Source: Aedes albopictus (lineage: Eukaryota > Arthropoda > Insecta > Diptera > Culicidae). Taken from it: a DNA stretch of 64,000 nucleotides. The position numbers and the translations under genes are program-made. Each line of letters opens with the position of its first letter. The first letter of the stretch is position 1. The stretch lies in the NCBI RefSeq assembly GCF_035046485.1, contig NC_085138.1, positions 43,869,464 through 43,933,463 of the forward strand, given 5' to 3'. The notes under the pieces were generated by a model that was given only the letters and a program-made list of their open reading frames with translations, was not told the DNA's origin and ran no database searches. Positions 8,995 to 21,299 of the stretch are shown here, one piece after another.

Positions 8995-11905
8995 TAGAAA
9001 ATTCTTCCAGCAATTTCTTTTGGAAAATCAAAAATTCTGGATTCCTTCTGAAATCTCACAAAAGATTTCTTTGTTTAGAACATCTTCCAAAGCTGCCTGA
9101 AAAAAATCTTTCAGGCATTCCAGGGACTTATTAAAAAATAACTGCGAAAACTTATCGTCTGAAATTCTTCCAGGGATTCTCAAATTTTTCAATAAAATCC
9201 ATTTCGAAACCTTCTAAGGATTTCTTCCAAAAATACACTATATATTTCTTAACATTATTACTCCAGGAAATCTTTAAAGATGTTCATAAAAAAAAATCAT
9301 CCAGGCAATCTTTTGGAAATTTCTTCAGAACTTCCTTCAAAGCATTTCTTCAGAAATTCCAACAATAATTTGTTAAGGAAGTTTACCATGGATTTCTTAC
9401 GAAACTTTTCCAAAGATTACTTCCGAAAATCTTCTAGTATGATTTTGAGAAAATCATTCAGAAAGATTCAGAAGTTTCTACAGTGATTCCTTATTTATTT
9501 ATTTATTTATCCAGGGAGACCTACAACCAGCGATTTTTTTCAGAAAATAATGAAATAGTTTCTTCAGGTATTTTTCAAGAACTCCTCCAGAGTTTTCCTC
9601 TGGAATTTCTTTAAAAATTGCACTGAAAGTATCCACAGGAATGTCTCCAGGAAATACTTCAGGGATTTATCATTACATTTAGTGATTCTAGCAGGAATTC
9701 GTTCAGAGATTCTTTCAGGAGCTCCAATATTATTCCTCCATATAAATCCCCAGAAATTCCACCAGAATTTCATCTCTTGGAACTGTTCACAGATTGGTAC
9801 ATTTCTTCAGAAATAGGGTGACGAAGGGTATCATCGGCAGGTTTGTTTTCTTCGTCATGGGGGATTTTGTGAGCCGAATTGCCCCAAATTTGGTATATTT
9901 GGTATATAACTCAGCTTGGTTGAGAAGGATTTGAAGCCAACTCTGAGACCAACAGGTTTCAAAAAACCCCTCATGACAAAGAGAACAAAACTGACAAAAA
10001 ATACGTGAGTTCCCCTACTTTATAAAAAAATCTACAGATTTTTCTTGTAAATCCGCCAGGTACTCAATTGAAGAATTTCTCCAAAACTCTTCTAAACTTT
10101 CGGAATATTCTCTTGAAGTTTCACCAAGATTTTTCAAAAAAAGATATCTTTCCCCAGGAATTTATTTAAAAAATAATCCTGAGGTAACTACATGATTTTT
10201 TCTGGAATTTCTTCAAAATTAATTTCAGCATTTTTTTTCCTGAATTTTGACTCGAGATTTCTTTAGAAATGCCTTCAGAGATTCATTTAGTAAACCCAAC
10301 ATCGATTCCTTCTTCAGAAATATCTCCAGGTACTCTTTGAGTATTTTGAGGATTTCTTTAGGAATTACAGAAAGAGATTTCTATAAAAGTTTTGACATAG
10401 CTTTTTTATTTTCATAAAATTTCTTCTTAAAAAATCCTGTGGAAATTTTTCCAAGAGTTCTTCCTGGAAGCTTCCATGGATTCCGGCATAAGTTTCTACA
10501 AAAGTCCGTTGCTCCTTCGATTCCGTTAGAAAATTCTTCCAGCATTTTTTTTCGAATATCAAAAATTCTGGATTCCTTCTGAAGTCTCACAAAAGATTTC
10601 TTTGATTAGAACATCTTCCAAAGCTACCTCAAGAAAATCTTTCAAACATTCCTTGTGACAATTCCAGGGACTCATTTAAAAATAACGGCGAAAACTTATC
10701 GTCTGAAATTCTTCCAGGGATTCTCAAATTTCTAAATAAATTCCATTTCGAAACCTTCTAAGGATTTCTTCCAAAAATACACTATATATTTCTTAAGTTT
10801 ATTAACCCAGGAAATCTTTGAAGATTTTTATCAAAAATTAATCCAGGCAATCTTTTAGAAATTTCTCCAGAACTTCCTTTAACGCATTTCTTCAGAAATT
10901 CCAACAAGAATTTGTTAAGGATGTTTTCCATGGATTTCTTAAGAAACTTTTCCAAAGATTACTTCCGAAATTCTTCTAGGATGATTTTGAGAAAATCGTT
11001 CAGAAAGATTCAGAAGTTTCTATAGTGATTCCTTATTTATTTATTTATTTATCCAGGGAGACCTACAACCAGCGATTTTTTTTCAGAAAATAATGAAATA
11101 GTTCCTTCAGATATTTTTCAAGAACTCCTCCAGAGTTTTTCTCTGGAATTTCTCTAAAAATTGCACTGGAAGTATCCACAGGAATGTCTCCAGGAAATAC
11201 TTCAGGGATTTATCATTACATTTAGTGATTCTAGCAGGAATTCGTTCAGAGATTCTTTCAGGAGCTCCAACAGTATTCCTCCATATAAATCCCCAGAAAT
11301 TCCACCAGAATTTCATCTCTTAAAACTTTTCCCAAATTTGTACATTTCTTCAGAAATATTTCCTAAAAAAATTCTACAGATTTTTATTTGAAAATCGGCC
11401 AGGTACTCTTTTGAAGAATTTCTCCAGAACTCTTCTACAGTTTCGGAATATTCTTTTGAAGTTTCACCAAGATATTTCAAAACAGGATCTGCTTCGCCAG
11501 GAATTTATTCTAAACATAATGCTGAGATACCTTTATGGTTTTTTCTGCTATTTCTTCAAAAATAACTTCAGGATTCCTTTTTCCTGAATTCAGACTAGAG
11601 ATTTCTTGAAAAATTCCTTCCGAGATTCATTTAATAAATCCAACATTGATTCCTTTTCCAGATATATCTCCAGGTATTCTTGAATACTTTATGAGTCTCA
11701 ATTGAGACTTTTATTGGGAATTACAGAAAGAGATTTCTGCAAAAGTTCTACCATAGATTTTTTTCATAAAATTTCTTCTTAAAATCCTGTAAAAATTCTT
11801 CCAAGAGTTCTTACTGGAATTCCACGAAACATCCTTCCAAGGATTCCAGCATAAATTTCTACAAAAGTTCTTTTTGAAATTACTCTTTCGATTCCGTCAG
11901 AAACA
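8995..11905. repeat. 1.5-kb tandem duplication inside the minisatellite field
   Basis: Two collinear copies are visible, ~8995-10535 and ~10536-11905. Landmarks recur in the same order: 'aaaattctgg' at 9031 and 10561 (offset 1530), 'ccagggagac' at 9511 and 11053 (offset 1542), and 'catctct' at 9771 and 11314 (offset 1543). Copy 1 carries a 200-bp MITE that copy 2 lacks. Outer boundaries are approximate because the flanks share the same short repeat. Confidence 0.8.
9816..10015. mobile_element. 200-bp MITE with TA target-site duplication
   Basis: The element begins GGGTGACGAAGGG and ends in a matching inverted terminus (reverse complement begins GGGGAACTCACG). Stronger inverted similarity lies about 25-50 bp in, around GTTTGTTTTCTTCGTCATG. 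TA dinucleotides flank it at 9814-9815 and 10016-10017. The second copy of the surrounding duplication has an empty site with a single TA, confirming a 200-bp insertion. TA duplication suggests mobilisation by a Tc1/mariner-type transposase; it encodes nothing. Confidence 0.85.
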
Positions 11906-12429
11906 TCTCTTGGAACTCCTTCGAAGATTCCTACAGATGCAGTTCTTTCAGAAATTGCACAACAAATACTGGATGAATTTCAGAATTTCTAAAGAATCCC
12001 CTTAAGTTTTTTTTTCTGAAAGAATCCCTGACAGAGCTCCAGAACATACATGTTGAAATTCTTAGACGAAATTCTTGAAAAAATTCTGGAAGGATTTCGG
12101 GACTAAAATCCCTAAAGTAATTTCTAAAGTTATCTCTGGAGGAAATCCTGGAATAATGCTTAGGGGAATACGTAATCGAGTTTCCTGAGATTTTTTCTGA
12201 AGAAATTCCTTACATAATTTCATGAGCTTTTTGAGAACTTTTGGAAACAATTCCAAGGAAAAACTTCTGGAGGACCTTTCAAAGAAATTTCCTAATGAAT
12301 TTATGGAGGAATTTCTGAGAATATCCCAAAAGAGATTTCCAACAGAAATTCCTGATGATTTTCTAAAAAATTCCCTGTTCTAAATTCTTAACTAAAGCCT
12401 GATAGATTTCCTGGAGATACCTCAGGAAG

Positions 12430-13600
12430 AAATTCTTGTACAATTTCTCAAGATATGAGAGGAATTCCAGCTGATTTTTTTTTCGAAAACCAACTTCAAA
12501 ATTTTCCACAAAATTTTCCACAGTTGAGAAAATTCGTAAGAAATTTTGAAATTTTTGCAATGCAGTTTTTTTTTTGTTTTCGAGTTATGGCCAATTTTGT
12601 GTAAAAATATCCATATGTGCCATATAAGCCTTTTTGAAAAAATCATAACTCAAAAATGTAACGTGTCTTTAATAAATAATAATAATAATGATAATAACTC
12701 AAGAACGGAGCATCGTAGAAACAATGAAAATAAAAGAAATTTTTCTCAGGAATCAAAAAAAGTATGAAGTGGAAAAAAGATTCCACAAAATTTTCCACCG
12801 TTGAGAAAATTCATAAAGAAAAGCCGGAAAAACTGTGCCCAAATTCGTGGAAAATTTTCGAAAAAAATATTTTTGAGAAGGTGATTTCATAAGCTTTGAT
12901 CGCTGAACTTTTAGGAATGCACTTTTTTTTCTTTCCTAAATTATGACCAACTTTGTGAAAAATGACCCTGCAAGCCTATATTAATGGTCATTTTTCAAGT
13001 AATTGGCCATAACTCGGGAACAAAAAAAAAAGTACATTCCAAAAATGTCGGCAATCAAAGCTTATGAAATAACTTTCTCAAAAAACAAATTTTGAAATTT
13101 TTCCGCGAGTTTGGGCATAGTTTTTCCGGCTTTTCTTTACGAATTATCTCAACTGTTTGAAAATTTTGTAGAAAACTTTTTCCGCTTAATATTTTTTTTG
13201 GATTCTTGAGAAAATTTTGCTTTCATTTTCATTGAACTTCAATTCTACGATGCTTCGTTCTTGAGTTATGATTTTTCAAAAAAAGGCTTATATGGTACAT
13301 TTGGACATTTTTAAACAAAATTGGCTGTAACTCAAAAACAAAAAAAAAAGTGCATTCCAAAAATTTCAGCAATTAAAATAATGAAATAACCTTCTCAAAA
13401 ATATTTTTTTTGAAAATTTTCCACGAGTTCGGGCATAGTTTTTCCGGCTTTTCTTTACGAATTTTCTCAACTGTGGATAATTTTGTAGAAAACTTTATTC
13501 AGTTCATATTTATTTTCGGATTTCTGAGAAAATTTGCCTTCATTTTCTACAAACAACATTGTTTCTATGATGCTTCGTTCTCGAGTTATGATTTTTTCAA
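12430..13600. repeat. Palindromic array of ~300-bp modules
   Basis: A ~300-bp module recurs in the order reverse (partial), reverse, forward, forward, with the symmetry centre near 12977. Its landmarks are 'gatgcttcgttcttgagtta', 'ggcttatatggtacat', 'ccataactcg' with an adjacent A-run, 'ttttccggcttttctttac' and 'ttttctcaactgt'. The central arms (about 12690-12968 and 12985-13275) are long enough to fold on themselves. No ORF of note; origin unknown. Confidence 0.75.
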
Positions 13601-16600
13601 ATTAAGTAATGTCAGGGGAAAACAATAAATTTCCACCTGAGTTTTCCGGAAAAATAGGCGACCCTGAATTTTTCTCATTTTTTTTTCTTCATTTATTCAT
13701 TGGAAAAAGTTTCATCAAAATCTGGGACCCTTAGGCCCAATCCCGTACGGTAATGAAAAAATCCCCAATAATCTAATAAAGCAGTCCTTGGAGGAATACC
13801 TGTAGACGCTTTTGAAGAAATCTCTGGAGGAATATTTTGAAAAATAACTCGATAATTTTTTTTTTTTTTTGAGAAATGGCTAGGCATAATTCGTGGAGAA
13901 TTTTAGAAAAAAAGCCTGAGAAAATCTCTGGGGTAATTTTTGATGGTATCCCAGGAGAATGAATGGAAGGATATTTGAATGAGGCACTGGATAAATTTCA
14001 GCAAGATTTTTTTTTTGCAAGAATGCTTTGGATTCTGCAAGATTTTTGTAGGAATTCTGGCAAAAACATCTGAAAAAAAAAACCGCTGAAGAATTCCTTC
14101 TATAATCTCTAGATGTAATCCTGTGAGTAATTTCAAAGAATTTCTGAAGATTTCTTCGGAAATTCCTTCAGGGATCTATTTAGTAACCTTTGGGGTACTA
14201 CCTGAAGTGAAGTGGCAGTATTTCCTAAGTAATTCGATGGGAAACTTCTGGGGGCATTTTGGAAATAATACTAAGGAAAAATTCTTGAAGGAATTTCTGA
14301 AAAAGCTTAAAGATAAATTTCTGACGGGAGAAATTCTTCAAAGAATCACATAAGGGAAGAACTGAAAAATCCATCGCAGATACTCCAGAATTATTTTTGA
14401 AAACATTCTTGAGAAGTCCCAAGGAATAAAGCACTGGAAAAACTACTGAGAGATTACTGGTAAAATATTTGATGGAATTCCTGATGGAAGGTATGAAGGA
14501 ATCCTAAAATAAATTTTTTAAACGGCTTTTGGAGAAATACCTGGATATTTTTTTGGAGAAATCACTCGAAGAAGCTTGGAGAATCTCTGGAGAAAATTTC
14601 AGGAGAAATGTCATAAAATAATTCGTGGAGGAATTTTGAAACAAAAAAGGAAATCTCTGCGGTAGTTCTTGATGGTGGGATAGGGTTCAACAAAGGAACT
14701 CCGGCAGAAATCGCAGAAGGAATTCCTTCTAGAATTTATAGATGTGATCCAACGAATAACTCAAGAGAAATTTCTGAAGATTTCTCCAATTGTTAATTCT
14801 TCTATGGATTTCTTCTGAAATATCTTCAAAAATATCTCCAGAGATTTTTTTTATACTTAGAAGATTTGTTTTTTCTTTTCATGAAACTCTCATTTGAAAA
14901 TCATACAATTCCTTCCAGAATTTCTCTATAAATTCCTTAGAAAATCGTTTCAAAGATTCCTGCAGAAATTCCCACAAAAGTTATTGTTCAAATTGTTCGT
15001 AAGATTCCGTCAAAAATGTCTGGGGCTCCTTCAAAGATTCCTCCAGAGATTTCTTTTCTGCAGTGCTACTAGAAATTGCACAAAGAATTACTGGAGGAAT
15101 TTTTGAATTTCTACAGGATCCCTTAAGATTTTTCTGATAGAATCCCTGAAAAAACTCTAGAAGATATCCATGGAGATACCTAGAAGAAATCCTTGAAAAT
15201 TTTTCTGGAAGGATTGCAGAACTCAAATCCCTGAAGCAACTTCTGAAGTTATCTCTGGAGGAATTCGTCGAATAATGTTGGGGGAATACCTGAAGGAATT
15301 TCCTGAGATAGCACTGACAAAATTCCTACAAGAATTTCATGAAAAACTTCCGGAGGTTTTTTTGGAAATAACTCTTGCGGAGCATCTAAGGAATCCATGG
15401 GGAAACTTCTTAGGTTACCCCTGAAATATTTCCTGGGGATACCTCAGAAAGAAGTTCTTGTACAATTTCTCGCTATATAAGAGGAAAGCCTGCCGAAATT
15501 TTCAATAAATCTTTGAGAAAATTTCTGAAGGAAAGACATTTTTTATAGGAATATCTCTTCCTGGAACAGCTGAAGAACCCTCTTCTTGCACGCCTCAATT
15601 ACTTCTTGAAAACATCCTTGAGAAGTGCCAAGAAATAGGGCTATGGAAAAACTGCTGATGGATCAAAAGCTATGAATACATCCTAAAATTATGATACAGT
15701 CATTGGAGCACTTTTGGAGAAATCCCAGGAGGAGCATCTTGAATAATCTCTTGAGAAAAAGTTCTGGAGAAATACCATAAAATATTCCGAGGAGGAATTT
15801 TATAATAAATTCCTGAAAAAAATCTCTGAAGAAATTCATGATGGTATCTTGGAGAATGAAAGGTGGAATATCTGAAACAACCTCTGGAGGCAATTCAGCA
15901 AAAATTCCAGGAAAAAACATCTCAAGGCATCCAGGAATTCTTGCAGAAGTCTATGAAGGTATCTACGAAGAAACTCCTGAAGAAATCGCCAAAGGAATTT
16001 CTTCTAGAGTCTCTGGATGTAATCTTGCGAGTAACTTTAGAGAAAGTTTTGAACATTTCTTCGGACATTTCTTTAGGAATTCATTTAGTAATCCTTGTGG
16101 GACTGCCTGAAGGGATTTCCCGGGATATCTCTGGAGGAATTCCAAAAAGAATTTCAAGAGAAACCCTAAAGGAGTTTTGCAAATAATAACAAGGAAAAAC
16201 TCTTGGAGGATTTTCTGAAGAAGCTTTAAGAGAATTTGAAGAATTTTTAGAGTTGTTTTTGAGGGAATCCCCAAAGTGATTTCTTACGAACGACACTCTT
16301 GAGGAGTTTCTGAAAGGTGAAATTTCTGAATAAAGCCCAGAAAGATTCTCTGGAGACCCCTGAAGAATGGTTTGAATAAATTCTAAAATGATTTTATGAA
16401 GCAGTCCTTGGAGGATTTTTTGGAGGAATGCCTAAAAGAGCAACTGGAAGAATTTTTGAGAAAATTTCTGGAGAAGCGGTTTGAAATAAGGGGGTGGAAG
16501 CTCAGGTAAAATATTATCTCCTGGGCGCCCATTAAAAACACCACCCCCGGCGAAGACTGGCGCTCGAGCCTAGCTATTTAGCACTGTAGTTGGAGGAAAT

Positions 16601-16687
16601 GCCAATGCAGAACCCGTAGCTTCCGGGAAGGTAAGCCCAGCTCCCTGGGTTAGTGGGTTGGTGTCAGGCCCTGCGAGCCAGCCGTAA

Positions 16688-17698
16688 AAAAGACTAGCAC
16701 CGGAAAATCAACAAGAGAAGAATGCGAACCGATACCAATGGCGACGACCACAGCGACGAAAATGGACTTGCGATTGGAAGCTCGGTACATGGAACTGCAG
16801 ATCTCTCAACTTCATCAGGAGCACCCGCATACTCGCCGATATACTGAAGGACCGCGGGTTCGGAATCGTAGCGCTGCAGGAGGTGTGTTGGACAGGATCT
16901 ATGGTGCGAACGTTTAGAGGTAATCATACCATCTACCAGAGTTGCGGCAACACACGTGAGCTAGGAACAGCTTTTATAGTGATGGGCGACATGCAGAGGC
17001 GCGTGATCGGTTGGTGGCCGATCGACGAAAGAATGTGCAGGTTGAGGATCAAGGGCCGATTCTTCAACATTAGCATAATAAACGTGCACAGCCCTCACTC
17101 CGGAAGCACTGATGATGACAAAGACGCATTTTACGCGCAGCTCGAACGCGAGTACGACCGCTGCCCAAACCACGACGTCAAGATCATCATAGGGGATCTA
17201 AACGCTCAGGTAGGCCAGGAGGAGGAATTCAGACCGACGATTGGAAAGTTCAGCGCCCACCAGCTGACGAACGAAAATGGCCTACGCCTCATCGATTTCG
17301 CCGCCTCCAAGAACATGGCCATTCGTAGTACCTTCTTCCAGCACAGCCTCCCGTATCGTTACACCTGGAGATCACCACAACAAACGGAATCGCAAATCGA
17401 CCACGTTCTGATTGATGGACGGCACTTCTCCGACATTATCGACGTCAGGACCTATCGTGGCGCTAATATCGACTCCGATCACTACCTGGTGATGGTTAAA
17501 CTGCGCCCAAAACTCTTCGTTATAAACAACGTACATTACCGGCGGCCGCCCCGGTACGATCTAGAGCGACTGAAGCAACCGGATGTCGCCACCGCATACG
17601 CGCAGAATCTCGAGGCAGCGTTGCCGGACGAGGGTGTGCTCGACGTGGCCCCTCTAGAGGACTGCTGGAGTACAGTGAAAGCAGCCATCAACAACGCA
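16688..17698 (+). pseudogene. RTE-type element, endonuclease half of the broken ORF
   Basis: Encodes an apurinic/apyrimidinic-type endonuclease that would nick target DNA to prime reverse transcription. Visible motifs are LGTWNCRSLN near 16784, ALQEV near 16873, GDLNAQVGQ near 17197, SQIDHVLIDGR near 17390 and SDHYLVMV near 17475. The frame opens after the TAA at 16685-16687, and I find no in-frame ATG before 16883, which lies inside the domain, so the true start is unclear. At ~17698 the frame is lost: relative to the copy on the minus strand near 39710, 20 bp are missing, which throws the RT into another frame. Confidence 0.85.
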
Positions 17699-17699
17699 C

Positions 17700-19670
17700 G
17701 TAGAACGGAGTCGACGAAACGATTGGTTCGACGAGGAGTGCAGAGCGGTTCTGGAGGAGAAGGATGCAGCGCGGGCGGTAATGCTGCAGCATGGAACCCG
17801 ACAGAATGTGGAGCGATACAGACAGAAGCGAAAGCAGCAGACCCGTCTCTTCCGGGAGAAAAAGCGCCGCCTGGAAGAAGCGGAGTGCGAGGAAATGGAA
17901 CTGCTGTGCCGTTCACAGGAAACACGCAAGTTCTACCAGAAGCTCAACGCATCCCGCAAAGGCTACGTGCCGCAAGCCGAAATATGCAGGGATAAGGAAG
18001 GGAGCCTCCTGACGGACAAACGTGAGGTGATCGAAAGGTGGAAGCAGCACTTCGACGAGCACCTGAATGGCGAAGAGAATGTAGGCACGGAGGACCAAGG
18101 CAGCGGAGGAAATGACTATGTTGGTGCAGCAGAGGACGGGAACGAACCAACTCCCACGCTGAGGGAAGTTAAGGATGCCATCCACCAGCTCAAAAACAAC
18201 AAAGCGGCTGGTAAGGACGGTATCGCAGCAGAACTCATCAAGATGGGCCCGGAAAAGTTGGCCACCTGTCTGCACCAGTTAGTAGTCAAGATCTGGGAAA
18301 CCGAACAGCTACCGGAGGAGTGGAAGGAAGGGATAATCTGTCCCATCCACAAGAAAGGCGACAAGTTAATGTGTGAGAACTTTCGAGCGATCACCGTTTT
18401 GAATGCCGCCTACAAAGTGCTATCCCAGATCATCTTCCGTCGTCTTTCACCTAAAGTAAATGAGTTCGTGGGAAGTTACCAAGCCGGTTTCATCGACGGC
18501 CGGTCGACAACGGACCAGATCTTCACCGTACGGCAAATCATTCAGAAATGCCGTGAATACCAGGTCCCAACGCACCACCTGTTCATCGACTTCAAAGCGG
18601 CATACGACAGTATCGACCGCACAGAGCTATGGAAAATTATGGACGAGAACAGCTTTCCCGGGAAGCTGACTAGACTGATAAGAGCAACGATGGACGGTGT
18701 GCAGAACAGCGTAAGGATTTCGGGTGAGCTATCCAGTTCATTTGAATCTCGACGGGGACTACGACAAGGTGATGGACTTTCCTGCCTACTATTCAACATC
18801 GCCCTGGAAGGTGTTATGCGACGAGCCGGGCTCAACAGCCGAGGTACGATCTTCACGAAATCCAGCCAATTTGTCTGTTTTGCGGATGACATGGATATTA
18901 TAGCCAGAACATTTGGAACGGTGGCAGAACAGTACACCCGCCTGAAACGTGAAGCAGCAAAGGTCGGACTGGTGGTGAATGCGGCTAAGACAAAGTACAT
19001 GCTGGTAGGTGGGACTGAGCGAGACAGGACAAGCCTTGGCAGCAATGTTACGATAGACGGGGATACTTTCGAGGTGGTAGAAGAATTCGTCTACCTCGGT
19101 TCCTTGCTAACGGCTGACAATAACGTGAGCCGTGAAATACGAAGGCGCATCATCAGTGGAAGTCGTGCCTACTATGGGCTCCAGAAGAAACTGCGGTCAA
19201 AAAAGATTCACCCCCGCACCAAATGTACCATGTACAAGACGTTAATAAGACCGGTGGTTCTCTACGGACACGAGACATGGACGATGCTCGAGGAGGACCT
19301 GCAAGCACTCGGAGTTTTCGAGCGACGGGTGCTAAGAACGATCTTCGGCGGTGTGCAGGAGAACGGTGTGTGGCGGAGAAGGATGAACCACGAGCTCGCT
19401 GCACTTTACGGCGAACACAGTATCCAGAAAGTGGCCAAAGCTGGAAGGATACGGTGGGCAGGGCATGTTGCAAGAATGCCGGACAACAACCCTGCAAAGT
19501 TGGTGTTTGCTAACCATCCGGTTGGTACAAGAAGGCGTGGAGCGCAGAGAGCACGATGGGCGGACCAGGTGGAGCGTGATCTGGCGAGTGTTGGGCGTGA
19601 CCGAGGATGGAGAGCTGCAGCTGCAAATCGAGTATTATGGCGGCAAATTGTTGATTCAGTATTATCATGA
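17700..19670 (+). pseudogene. RTE-type element, reverse transcriptase half of the broken ORF
   Basis: This frame, open from ~17700 to a TGA at 19668-19670, carries the linker (VERSRRNDWFDEEC), a coiled-coil-prone basic/acidic stretch around 17790-17910, and the RT. RT motifs are AAGKDGIAAELIK, GRSTTDQIFTVRQ, motif A FIDFKAAYDSIDR near 18586, motif B RGLRQGDGLSCLLFN near 18752, and catalytic FADD at 18879-18890. The C-terminal part has VLYGHETWTMLEEDLQ and RIRWAGHVARMPD. No internal stop occurs, so the 20-bp deletion at the endonuclease junction is the only obvious lesion. Confidence 0.88.
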
Positions 19671-19719
19671 ATTTGATGTGAACTAAATAAATGAAAAAAA
19701 AATGAACGGTTTGAAATAA

Positions 19720-20225
19720 TTCGTGGAGGAAATTTAGAAGAAATTCTTGAGGAAATTTCTGGAGTAATTCTTGATGATATCCCAGGAGAGGGATATCTGA
19801 AATAACCTCTGCTAGAATTCCAGCAAGAATTTTTAGAAGAATTCCTGTAAACAAAATCTGAATGCATCCGTAGAGGATTGCTATTAAGAATCTGTGAAGG
19901 AAGTTCTGCAAATATCTCTAGAGGAATTCCTATCAGAACTTAGATTTCTTATCTAGATTTTATCATACGGGAAACTGAAAAGAAATTTCTGCCTGAAGAA
20001 CTTTTTTAAGAAACCTCTCGAGGAGCACCTGGAGGAATTCCTTGGTAAACCCTTAAAAGAATTCCATCAAGAAGTTCTCGTGAAATTTCTAGGCGAAGTT
20101 CCGGAGAAATTGCTAAGAAAAAAGCTGAAGGAAATGTTTATAAAATCCCTAAAACAATTCCTTTAGGAATTTTTGAAGGTATCTACGAGTTTTCGAAACA
20201 ATCTTTGAAGGAATTCTTCAAAAAC
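19720..20225. repeat. Degenerate ~15-bp minisatellite, continued
   Basis: Same 'gaggaatttctgaag' type units as upstream of 16476. The RTE-type element inserted into this field and split it. Confidence 0.65.
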
Positions 20226-20229
20226 CTAT

Positions 20230-21060
20230 ACAATACATGTTCGATAAACTAAGAAAACGAATTGTTGTGCAACAATGTACCCTTGAGGGCGATCGCTATT
20301 AATCGTTCCTCTTTCCTTTCCTTACACTTGCTGCATCTAAACTTCGCCACCCAAGTGCAAACCAACCGCGCGTCGCATTTAAAAGCCCCCCATTTCGCGA
20401 GGTGATGATTTGAACACAAATTAGACAACGTGCTAAACGTGTGTCTCGGAATAATTCTCTTGATTAATTTCACACCTTGCAGGGATGAATAATAATATAC
20501 ATAGGAGAAGGTGCCCTCGTATAACTTCGCTAACTGCTGCAATTTCCCAGTTGGCTAGAGACTCGGGCCCCCAAAGTCAAAGATCAAGTAGTTGGTACTT
20601 CGTTTTACTGCCCGAAAGCCTGAAAGCGCGCAACTGTGGCCTGAGAAGTCCTCCGGAGTCGATTCCAGCCCAGTCCAGTCCGTCTCCAGTCAGTGCGCGA
20701 GAAGCAATCAGTCTAATGATTGCCCCCTGAGCCTTCTCGGTTTAGCACCTGCTTTAGTTAATCACCATCCGAACTGAGAGCCGAACCGATGGTTCCATCG
20801 AGAGTCCGGAGCACCATCAGCAGACAGCGCGGGAAAGGAGTGCCCAAGCGACGACGACGAACCTGGCCTAGGGAAATCAATTTTGCTCTGCTAAAACTGC
20901 TAAATCAGCATAGGCAAAGTTGTTGCTGATGACGGCGAAGACGACGATGGTGATGATGATGATGATGGTGGTGGTGTCGACAGTGTGCTAATGGAGGTGA
21001 TGGCCCTCTAGTTGAGCTGATAATGAGCAAATGGGTAGGTTTTACCCTGCTGGCTAGTTT
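20230..21060. other. Non-repetitive, GC-richer island; possible host promoter or exon
   Basis: This segment lacks the surrounding short repeats and is richer in G+C. It contains CAGT-rich stretches with arthropod initiator-like TCAGT (near 20692 and 20710), and a GAT-repeat at 20948-20976. Short ORFs occur (20485-20730, 81 codons) with no recognised domain. It could be a promoter plus 5' untranslated exon; nothing proves it. Confidence 0.3.
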
Positions 21061-21299
21061 GAGCAATCGTTTAGCGTCATGTCAATGGACGAAGTAGATA
21101 AGGAACTGTAAACAGTTTTGCTGGTTTTGAAGAAAATCCGTGTGGTTTTTGTCATACTATTGATAATAAATGTCAAAACCATCATTTCCATTGACAATTG
21201 CACAATATTGTTCAGCCTTTCCTTATGTTCATCCAATTCCAAAGAAAAAAAAACTATGTTACTGTTCTTCTTGTTATCATGCATGCTCTCACACTAAAC
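21061..21299. other. AT-rich intergenic sequence
   Basis: No gene or repeat recognised. Confidence 0.35.

Larger units (their letters stand above)
8340..16476. repeat. Degenerate ~15-bp minisatellite field (ccagaaattcttcc type)
   Basis: Eight kilobases of AT-rich sequence are built from imperfect ~15-bp units such as 'ttcttccagaaattc' and, after about 12 kb, mainly the complementary 'gaaatttctggagga'. The array is interrupted by a 200-bp MITE (9816-10015) and the module array at 12430-13600. Because the period is a multiple of three, many frames stay open for 60-110 codons; these are not genes. Confidence 0.75.
16490..19706 (+). mobile_element. RTE-type non-LTR retrotransposon, full length, single frameshift
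   Basis: The insertion is bounded by a 13-bp direct repeat, CGGTTTGAAATAA, at 16477-16489 and 19707-19719, so both ends are defined. It has a ~200-bp 5' UTR, an endonuclease-RT coding region split by one frameshift, and a very short 3' UTR with AATAAATG before an A-rich tail. Endonuclease plus RT on one ORF, no ORF1, and a C-terminal region with RIRWAGHVARMPD and VLYGHETWT suggest the RTE group; the clade is inferred. Other copies lie at 37735-41990 and 21300-22225. Confidence 0.85.
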
